The translations under genes were made by a program, and so were the position numbers. Under the pieces are notes generated by a model. It had not been told where the DNA came from, made no database searches, and worked only from the letters and a program-made list of their open reading frames with translations. From NCBI GenBank assembly GCA_005884825.1, contig VAZT01000109.1:1-5204 (forward strand): 5,204 nt of DNA. Reading direction: 5' to 3'. Below are positions 1 to 4,225 of the stretch, in pieces; the first letter of the stretch is position 1, and each line of letters opens with the position of its first letter. Origin of the DNA: Alphaproteobacteria bacterium (GTDB lineage: Bacteria > Pseudomonadota > Alphaproteobacteria > ATCC43930 > CGMCC-115725).

Positions 1-1
1 C

Positions 2-895
2 GGAGATGTCGATTTCGGCCCGGCGGCTCCGGTCGACGGCAATCTCGCCGACAATTTCTTCGCACTGCGCCGACGCTGGTTCGACCGCTGGGTTCAGGGT
101 GTCGCCAACGGCGTCGATACAGAACCGGCGGTGCGGATCTTCGTAATGGGCGGCGGATCGGGACGGCGCAACGCAGCGGGGCGGCTCGATCACGGCGGGA
201 GGTGGCGGATGGCCGCGGATTGGCCGTTGCCGCAGACGCGGTGGACAAAATTCTACCTGCACTCCGATCGCCGGCTCGGCCGCGAAACGCCGCACGACGG
301 CGCGCAGCCGCTCGACTACACCTCCGACCCGCGCAATCCGGTGCCGACGATCGGCGGCGCGCTCAGTTCGGGCGAACCGGTCATGCGCGGCGGCGCCTAC
401 GACCAGCGAAAGCTCGCCGAACGTGCCGATGTGTTGGCTTTCGCGACACCGCCGCTCGAGCGCGACCTGGAGGTTACGGGACCTGTCAGGGTGCAACTAT
501 GGATCACCTCAGACGGCCCCGATACGGATTTCACGGCAAAGCTCATCGACGTGCATCCGCCAAACGAAGATTACCCGAACGGATTTGCAATGAACCTGAC
601 GGAGGGCATCCTGCGCTGCCGATACCGGGACAGCTGGGAGCGGCCATCGCCGATGGTACCGGGCGAAGTTTACGCGATTACGATCGAGCTGTTCCCGACC
701 GGCAACCTATTCAGCCGGGGCCACCGGCTGCGCCTCGACATCGCGAGCAGCAACTTTCCGCATTTCGACATCAACCCGAATTCGGGCGAGCCCGAAGGGG
801 CTATGGAACATCCGCGCATCGCCCATAACCGAGTCTTCGTCGATGCAGCCCGCCCCTCGCACATTGTGTTGCCGGTCATTCCGCCGGACGCGTGA
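2..895 (+). CDS. CocE/NonD family hydrolase, C-terminal part (5' end outside window)
   Basis: The reading frame is open from the first bases to TGA at 893-895 and gives 297 residues. Residues 1-65 (G-D-V-D-F-G, then R-W-F-D-R-W, then V-M-G-G-G-S-G-R-R) match the stretch that follows the catalytic histidine in CocE/NonD hydrolases. Residues ~80-295 are the beta-rich X-Pro dipeptidyl-peptidase C-terminal domain, including R-G-G-A-Y-D-Q-R, the T-G-P-V-R-V-Q-L-W strand, D-T-D-F-T-A-K-L-I-D-V and G-H-R-L-R-L-D-I-A-S-S-N-F-P. Characterised members are alpha/beta-hydrolase serine esterases or acylases (cocaine esterase, glutaryl-7-ACA acylase, Xaa-Pro peptidases) that cleave esters or amides. The Ser-Asp-His triad should lie upstream of the window, so neither catalytic integrity nor localisation can be judged. 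A GTG at 131 is an internal codon, not the start. The stop overlaps the next gene's start (GTGA), which suggests co-transcription. The family call is firm; the substrate is unknown. Confidence 0.92.
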   Translation, partial: GDVDFGPAAPVDGNLADNFFALRRRWFDRWVQGVANGVDTEPAVRIFVMGGGSGRRNAAGRLDHGGRWRMAADWPLPQTRWTKFYLHSDRRLGRETPHDGAQPLDYTSDPRNPVPTIGGALSSGEPVMRGGAYDQRKLAERADVLAFATPPLERDLEVTGPVRVQLWITSDGPDTDFTAKLIDVHPPNEDYPNGFAMNLTEGILRCRYRDSWERPSPMVPGEVYAITIELFPTGNLFSRGHRLRLDIASSNFPHFDINPNSGEPEGAMEHPRIAHNRVFVDAARPSHIVLPVIPPDA

Positions 896-1245
896 GTAGG
901 TCAGTGCATCGAGCGGCCTTTCTGGTTTTGGCGCTTGTCGGTTTCGGCTGGAGAGCGGTTATGGCGGCAGGCTCGGGAAATCCGACCCATGATCGTCTTC
1001 TTTCGCTGCCGGCGGCCGAGCAGGCAAAAACATTGGGTAAGGGGGTCGGGCACGGGTGCGTCGCGGTATCGGCGTTTCCGATGGGAGTGACGTCGACCGG
1101 CAAGGCAAAAGGTCTGGCGTATTGGAGCGTTCGCTGCAAGGACGGCAGAAGCTTCGCCGTTCAGATCGCCCCGGATGCACAGGCCGTAGTGGTCGATTGC
1201 CGGCTCCTGCAGGCGAACGGCAAGGAGTGCTTCAAGAAATTCTGA
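892..1245 (+). CDS. small exported four-cysteine protein of unknown function
   Basis: This is a 117-residue protein. I recognise no characterised family. Residues 1-25 look like a Sec signal peptide: a basic n-region (R3, H6, R7), a hydrophobic core from A8 to about W20, and a V-M-A cleavage site before A26. The mature part of about 92 residues has four cysteines (C56, C82, C103, C113), consistent with two disulfides in the periplasm, and an aromatic/basic centre (Y77-W78, then R81-C82-K83-D84-G85). The chosen GTG start overlaps the upstream hydrolase stop by four bases (GTGA), a typical coupled arrangement that also preserves the signal peptide. No strong Shine-Dalgarno sequence is visible. 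GTG at 904 is an alternative start, whereas ATG at 961 would delete the signal sequence. The gene ends 15 bases from the convergent lipoprotein gene. That it is a real gene is fairly sure; function is not assignable. Confidence 0.8.
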   Translation: MSRSVHRAAFLVLALVGFGWRAVMAAGSGNPTHDRLLSLPAAEQAKTLGKGVGHGCVAVSAFPMGVTSTGKAKGLAYWSVRCKDGRSFAVQIAPDAQAVVVDCRLLQANGKECFKKF

Positions 1246-1260
1246 ACCAATCGGCTACGC

Positions 1261-1446
1261 TCACCAGCGCAGCGACTGACGGCAGACCGAATACCAGAGA
1301 CCGAGGTTCTCTTGCTGCCATTTCGGGTCCGAGCAGTCCTTTTTCAGGATTGCTGCGGAGGCCGTCGGATCGGCAGGCGGGGCCGGGGTCGAGCTCGAGC
1401 ACGCCGCCAGAGCGATCATCAGGGAAACCAGAACACCCGGTCTCAC
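1261..1446 (-). CDS. small putative lipoprotein of unknown function
   Basis: From GTG at 1446 the protein has 61 residues and opens with a short n-region (M-R-P-G), a hydrophobic core (V5-A15) and the lipobox L13-A14-A15-C16, followed by serines. C16 would be the lipidated cysteine, and the +2 residue is Ser rather than Asp, which favours outer-membrane sorting in a Gram-negative cell. A Pro/Ala-rich linker follows (about 20-32), then a compact C-terminal module with C38-S-D-P-K-W and L-W-Y-S-V-C55 ending in R-W. C38 and C55 probably form a disulfide. Similar short lipoproteins of unknown role occur in alphaproteobacteria, from memory. The start is chosen because GGAGG at 1458-1454 lies 7 bases before GTG 1446 but only 1 base before ATG 1452; ATG would add two residues. 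The frame stays open upstream to 1641, but nothing there looks like coding sequence. Confidence 0.7.
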   Translation of the reverse strand: MRPGVLVSLMIALAACSSSTPAPPADPTASAAILKKDCSDPKWQQENLGLWYSVCRQSLRW

Positions 1447-1453
1447 CAGCATA

Positions 1454-1458
1454 CCTCC
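1454..1458 (-). promoter_or_regulatory. strong Shine-Dalgarno site that decides the lipoprotein start
   Basis: On the minus strand GGAGG (inside AGGGAGGT) lies 7 bases before GTG 1446 and only 1 base before ATG 1452. This spacing favours the GTG start. Confidence 0.7.
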
Positions 1459-1540
1459 CTTTTGTTCCCGGACAGACGCCCGAGATTCGAGGTAAGCCCA
1501 ACGTCTCGTCGCCGGCATAGTTCCGCGCTGATCTGCCATT

Positions 1541-1570
1541 TTGCTTCTTACGAACAAATCGATGTAGTTT
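1541..1570 (+). promoter_or_regulatory. possible weak promoter for metC
   Basis: This AT-richer patch within the 148-base divergent gap (1459-1606) holds TTGCTT at 1541-1546 and TAGTTT at 1565-1570, separated by 18 bases. Each hexamer is only a partial match to the sigma-70 consensus. An 8-base palindrome TTTCGAAA (1568-1575) overlaps the putative -10 region and could be an operator or chance. No long operator-like repeat or riboswitch-like structure stands out in the rest of the gap. Confidence 0.22.
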
Positions 1571-1592
1571 CGAAAACCAGTGCCCCTACGAC

Positions 1593-1596
1593 GGAG
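1593..1596 (+). promoter_or_regulatory. Shine-Dalgarno site supporting the metC ATG at 1607
   Basis: GGAG lies 10 bases before ATG 1607. The alternative GTG at 1580 has no purine-rich site at a suitable distance, and its extra nine residues (M-P-L-R-R-S-V-A-F) do not belong to the conserved fold. Confidence 0.55.
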
Positions 1597-1606
1597 TGTA
1601 GCTTTT

Positions 1607-2815
1607 ATGAAAAGCGTCAACGGCGGCCGAAAATATCGCAAGGATACGCTCCTCGCCCATCTCGGGCGTCATCCGGAGGCACAAAACGGCGCCGTCAATC
1701 CACCGGTTTATCACGCCTCGACGATCCTGTCGGCGAATATGGCGGAGTGGGAAGCCAAACGAAACCCGAGCACGCGCTTCGATGTCGTCCGCTACGGGTT
1801 GCTGGGCACCCCGACCACCTTCGCGCTGGAAGAGGCGGTGGCCGCCATCGAGGGCGGCTATCGTGCGATGCTGATGTCATCGGGGCTCGCCGCTATAACG
1901 GCGCCGCTGCAGGCCTGCCTCAAATGCGGCGACCATCTCTTGATGGTCGATTCGTGCTACGGCCCGGCGCGAAACTTCTGTGAGAGGGTGTTGACCCGCT
2001 GCGGTGTGGAAACGACCTATTACGACCCGCTGATCGGCGGCGACATTGCCCGGCTAATGCGCCCGAACACCCGGGTCGTTTATGTCGAATCCCCGGGCTC
2101 GCTGACCTTCGAGGTGCAGGACGTCCCGGCGATCGCCGCCGCGGCGCACGCTTCCGGGGCCAAGGTGCTGATGGACAACACCTGGGCCTCGCCCTACCTA
2201 TTCCATTCCTTCGAGCACGGTGTGGACGTCTCGATCCATGCGGCGACCAAATACATCGTCGGCCATTCCGACGTCATCCTCGGGGCGGTCATCACCAACG
2301 AGGAGATGTACCTGCCGGTGCGCACGATGGCTGCCGATCTCGGTCATTGCGCGGGCCCCGATGACGCCTATTTCGCCTTGCGCGGGCTGCGCACTTTGTC
2401 GGTCCGGCTGGAGCGGCATGAGAAGAATGCGCTGGCCGTGGCGCGCTGGCTGCGGACCCGGCCCGAAGTCTCGCGAGTGCTCTACCCCGCTTTGCCGGAA
2501 GACCCCGGCCACGAATTGTGGAAGCGCGATTTTCTCGGTGCCAGCGGGTTGTTCGGTGTCGTCCTCAAACCAGCGGCCAAATCGGCGGTATACGCAATGA
2601 TCGACACGCTCGACCTGTTCGGGATCGGGTCGAGCTGGGGCGGTTATGAGAGCCTTATCTTGCCTACCAATCCAGCGCGCGGCCGCACCGCGACGCGTTG
2701 GGAGGCCGAAGGCCCCACCCTGCGCCTCCATATCGGCCTCGAAGACCCGCAGGACCTGATCGAGGACCTGGAACGCGGCTTCCACCAGCTGCGCACCGTC
2801 GCCGCAGCAGCGTGA
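1607..2815 (+). CDS. metC: cystathionine beta-lyase-type PLP-dependent C-S lyase
   Basis: The 402-residue product is a full-length fold-type I member of the Cys/Met-metabolism PLP family, close in length to E. coli MetC (395). The Schiff-base lysine is K215 in A-A-T-K-Y-I-V-G-H-S-D. Other MetC hallmarks are Y63-G, S91-S-G-L, Y118 (stacks on PLP), D190 in M-D-N-T-W (pyridine nitrogen), S343-W344-G-G-Y-E-S-L and R373 in R-L-H-I-G-L-E-D (substrate alpha-carboxylate). The canonical reaction splits cystathionine to homocysteine, pyruvate and ammonia in cytoplasmic methionine synthesis. Compared with E. coli MetC recalled from memory, R58, R59, D116 and Y338 correspond here to L65, L66, N123 and S342, so another C-S lyase substrate is possible. 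The gene stands alone: it is divergent from the lipoprotein and convergent, with 9 bases between stops, with the racemase-family gene. The family is certain; strict cystathionine specificity is less so. Confidence 0.9.
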   Translation: MKSVNGGRKYRKDTLLAHLGRHPEAQNGAVNPPVYHASTILSANMAEWEAKRNPSTRFDVVRYGLLGTPTTFALEEAVAAIEGGYRAMLMSSGLAAITAPLQACLKCGDHLLMVDSCYGPARNFCERVLTRCGVETTYYDPLIGGDIARLMRPNTRVVYVESPGSLTFEVQDVPAIAAAAHASGAKVLMDNTWASPYLFHSFEHGVDVSIHAATKYIVGHSDVILGAVITNEEMYLPVRTMAADLGHCAGPDDAYFALRGLRTLSVRLERHEKNALAVARWLRTRPEVSRVLYPALPEDPGHELWKRDFLGASGLFGVVLKPAAKSAVYAMIDTLDLFGIGSSWGGYESLILPTNPARGRTATRWEAEGPTLRLHIGLEDPQDLIEDLERGFHQLRTVAAAA

Positions 2816-2824
2816 GCCGCCCGC

Positions 2825-3925
2825 TCAAGCGACGCCAAACGTCCTTATCGCGGTTTCATCGAATTTGAGCCCGAGGCCGGGAGCGGTCGGCATCGCGAGT
2901 TCGCCATTCACCGGCACCGGGACTTCCTCCCACAAGCGGAAGAGGCGAGGCATGTACTCGACGGTGAGGCCGTTGGGTACCGCGCCGACGAGGTGGACAT
3001 GGATCTCCGGCACGCCGTGGCTGACCACGGGCAGGTTGAAGGCTTCGGCCATGCCGGCGATCTTGAGCCACGGGGTGATGCCGCCGGAGCGCACCTGGTC
3101 GATCATGACGATGTCGACCGAGCGGGCTTCGAGCATGTGGCGGAACGGCACGATCCCATAGAGGTACTCGCCGCCGGCGACCGGTGTCGCCAATGCCGCG
3201 GAGACCCGAGCGAGCCCGGCATAATCATCATGCGCCGTCACGTCTTCGAGCCAATAGAGCCCGACCCCGGCATCTTCGACGCGTTTGCCGATATCGATCG
3301 CCTGCTCGACCCGCCAGCGCTGATTGATGTCGCACATCAGATCCATGTCGGGGCCGGCCGCCTGGCGGATGAGCCGAGCTTGCTCGACTTCGCGCGCCGG
3401 CGATGTGATGCCCGGCAGGCCGAGTTGCATCTTGGCTTGGCAATGGCCTTTCTCGCGTAGCCGTCCCGCAGCGGTGACCGCCTCTTCGAGCTTGAGGCCG
3501 CGCCGCAGCGCGCCGCTTGCATAGGTCGCGATACGGTCGCGCCCGCCGCCCAGCAGTTTCCATAACGGCAAGCCGAGCGTCTTCCCCTTGATATCCCACA
3601 GCGCGACGTCGATGGCTGACAGCGCCATCATAAAGATCCCTGCCGGCCCGGAGCCGCCTGCGGCCGCCCGCAGTTTCGCAGCGACCGCCTCGACCCGCAT
3701 CGGGTCCTCGCCAATCGCGAACGCGCCGAGCTCGTCGACCGCTCGCCTCAAGCTGCGGGTCAGCGCGCCGCCGAAATAGGTGACCCCCAACCCCTCTACT
3801 CCATCATCGGTGCGGATTCGCAACGTGACGATCGGGTTTTTTGCATTGGGATTTTCCGAAAAGCCGGCGAGCGGCTCGTCGTTCGGCAGCGCGACGATCC
3901 CGGTCTGGATGCTCGCAATCTTCAT
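2825..3925 (-). CDS. mandelate racemase/muconate lactonizing enzyme family protein (intact copy)
   Basis: This is a complete 366-residue enolase-superfamily enzyme: an N-terminal capping domain (about 1-125), a modified TIM barrel (about 130-330) and a C-terminal cap segment. Superfamily members abstract the proton alpha to a carboxylate, using Mg2+ to stabilise the enolate. Aligned with mandelate racemase, the metal ligands are D199 (C-D-I-N-Q), E227 (W-L-E-D-V) and E253 (G-G-E-Y). The catalytic bases are K165 and H303 (V-S-H), with D276 paired to the histidine and E323 at the E317 position. That is an MR-subgroup set, typical of racemases and acid-sugar dehydratases. The usual K-x-K is Q163-A-K165, and E-E-P is E-D-V. 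The substrate is unknown. ATG 3925 has GGAG 7 bases upstream and overlaps the stop of the decayed upstream paralogue. It is probably the last gene of a minus-strand operon whose promoter is beyond 5204. Confidence 0.93.
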   Translation of the reverse strand: MKIASIQTGIVALPNDEPLAGFSENPNAKNPIVTLRIRTDDGVEGLGVTYFGGALTRSLRRAVDELGAFAIGEDPMRVEAVAAKLRAAAGGSGPAGIFMMALSAIDVALWDIKGKTLGLPLWKLLGGGRDRIATYASGALRRGLKLEEAVTAAGRLREKGHCQAKMQLGLPGITSPAREVEQARLIRQAAGPDMDLMCDINQRWRVEQAIDIGKRVEDAGVGLYWLEDVTAHDDYAGLARVSAALATPVAGGEYLYGIVPFRHMLEARSVDIVMIDQVRSGGITPWLKIAGMAEAFNLPVVSHGVPEIHVHLVGAVPNGLTVEYMPRLFRLWEEVPVPVNGELAMPTAPGLGLKFDETAIRTFGVA

Positions 3926-3932
3926 CAGGTCA

Positions 3933-3936
3933 CTCC
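3933..3936 (-). promoter_or_regulatory. Shine-Dalgarno site of the intact MR-family gene
   Basis: GGAG ends 7 bases before ATG 3925. It directly abuts the TGA (3932-3930) that ends the 49-residue relic reading frame, so ribosomes finishing the relic would stop on top of this site. This favours translational coupling or re-initiation. Confidence 0.6.
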
Positions 3937-4002
3937 GAACCGGTTGATCGTTTCCCGATCCGCAGCATCACGATCCGTCGCGCCGCATTCGGGTTCTCCG
4001 GG

Positions 4003-4026
4003 GAGTCGGCAAGCGAGTCGGCAAGC
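4003..4026. repeat. two-unit 12-base tandem repeat inside the relic
   Basis: GAGTCGGCAAGC occurs twice in direct succession (4003-4014, 4015-4026) and is followed by a partial, degenerate third start. On the minus strand it encodes L-A-D-S twice. The duplication adds four residues in frame relative to the two neighbouring paralogues, as expected for replication slippage in a gene no longer under strong selection. Confidence 0.85.
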
Positions 4027-4085
4027 GGGTCGGTTTCGGGAAGCACCAGGATCTGCGAGCGGACATGCGACATCTTCATGCGTTA

Positions 4086-4091
4086 CTCCCC
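4086..4091 (-). promoter_or_regulatory. Shine-Dalgarno site kept in front of the relic
   Basis: GGGGAG on the minus strand lies 6 bases before ATG 4079, an ideal spacing. A TAA (4085-4083) sits between it and the ATG; this is where the frameshifted reading frame of the broken upstream copy ends. Confidence 0.6.
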
Positions 4092-4103
4092 ATCTCTGTC
4101 ATG

Positions 4104-4131
4104 CCGGGACGGCCCACGGGGCCGGACCCGG
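4104..4131. repeat. GC-rich imperfect hairpin between MR-family copies
   Basis: The arms CCGGG-A-CGGCC (4104-4114) and GGCCG-GA-CCCGG (4120-4131) form ten G-C pairs with a small internal loop and a five-base loop. No T-run follows on either strand, so it is not a standard intrinsic terminator. The arrangement resembles the dispersed intergenic palindromes common in alphaproteobacterial genomes; that is an inference, since only one copy is in view. Confidence 0.55.
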
Positions 4132-4136
4132 AAACC

Positions 4137-4177
4137 ATGAACACGGGCCATGCTAAATTTTCTGAGGTCGTGTTCAT
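4137..4177. repeat. 9-base perfect inverted repeat next to the hairpin
   Basis: ATGAACACG (4137-4145) and CGTGTTCAT (4169-4177) are perfect inverted copies separated by 23 bases that include an AT-rich core (AAATTTT). AACC-like flanks extend the match imperfectly. It could be the outer part of the same dispersed palindromic element as the adjacent hairpin, or an operator-like site in front of the downstream genes. The 146-base gap holding both repeats (4080-4225) contains no convincing gene. Confidence 0.55.
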
Positions 4178-4225
4178 AGGTTCCAGCTCGCGCGGCATGC
4201 TCGTGCTCCGGCATAACGGCCATTG

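Larger units (their letters stand above)
3925..4079 (-). pseudogene. relic of a third MR-family paralogue: N-terminus fused to C-terminus
   Basis: From ATG 4079 the frame reads M-K-M-S-H-V-R-S-Q-I-L-V-L-P, then P-L-A-D, then P-E-N-P-N-A and I-V-M-L-R-I. It is colinear with the starts of both neighbouring MR-family copies (M-K-I, L-P, P-L-A, E-N-P-N-A, P-I-V-T-L). About 41 codons in, similarity stops, and a different frame gives E-T-I-N-R-F-G-V-T plus TGA (3954-3925). That matches the C-terminal ends of the copies (A-T-I-D-R-Y-R-A-A and E-T-A-I-R-T-F-G-V-A). So some 310-320 codons are missing, with a frameshift at the join near 3955. In the start frame the ORF is 49 residues, ending at TGA 3932-3930. 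The ancestral stop (3927-3925) overlaps the next gene's ATG as TGATG. The relic retains a good ribosome binding site and could still be translated as a leader peptide. Confidence 0.85.

Noticed and set aside
202..828. A 208-codon plus-strand ORF inside the hydrolase gene
   Set aside because: It is Arg/Ala/Pro-rich, typical of an out-of-frame shadow in GC-rich DNA, and the hydrolase frame has clear family motifs.
876..1180. Minus-strand ORFs of 73-87 codons opposite the exported-protein gene
   Set aside because: They lack ribosome sites, signal or domain features, and they overlap a gene with a clear signal peptide and translational coupling.
1246..1260. A terminator between the convergent exported-protein and lipoprotein genes
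   Set aside because: The 15-base gap has no stem-loop or T-tract on either strand.
1580..1606. Upstream GTG start for metC adding nine residues
   Set aside because: There is no ribosome site at a suitable distance, and ATG 1607 has GGAG 10 bases upstream.
1447..1641. N-terminal extension of the minus-strand lipoprotein frame to a start at 1641
   Set aside because: It would place the signal peptide and lipobox in the middle of the protein and would overlap the 5' end of metC. The strong GGAGG at 1458-1454 supports the short form.
2198..2785. A 195-codon ORF antisense to metC
   Set aside because: It lies fully opposite a well-conserved enzyme, has no recognisable motif, and has the composition of an antisense shadow.
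2813..2830. A terminator between the convergent metC and MR-family genes
   Set aside because: The stops are only 9 bases apart, and no convincing hairpin with a T-run is present. Read-through antisense transcription or factor-dependent termination is more likely.
2993..3460. A 155-codon plus-strand ORF opposite the intact MR-family gene, with a similar one at 4394-4972 opposite the broken copy
   Set aside because: The two resemble each other only because the genes beneath them are paralogues. The conserved catalytic residues are on the minus strand, so the similarity does not show that the antisense frame is coding.
4083..4223. A 46-codon minus-strand ORF in the gap between the broken copy and the relic, starting at ATG 4223
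   Set aside because: Its composition is dominated by His/Arg from the palindromic repeats, it has no ribosome binding site of its own, and it is simply the end of the frameshifted frame. Nothing resembles a known protein.
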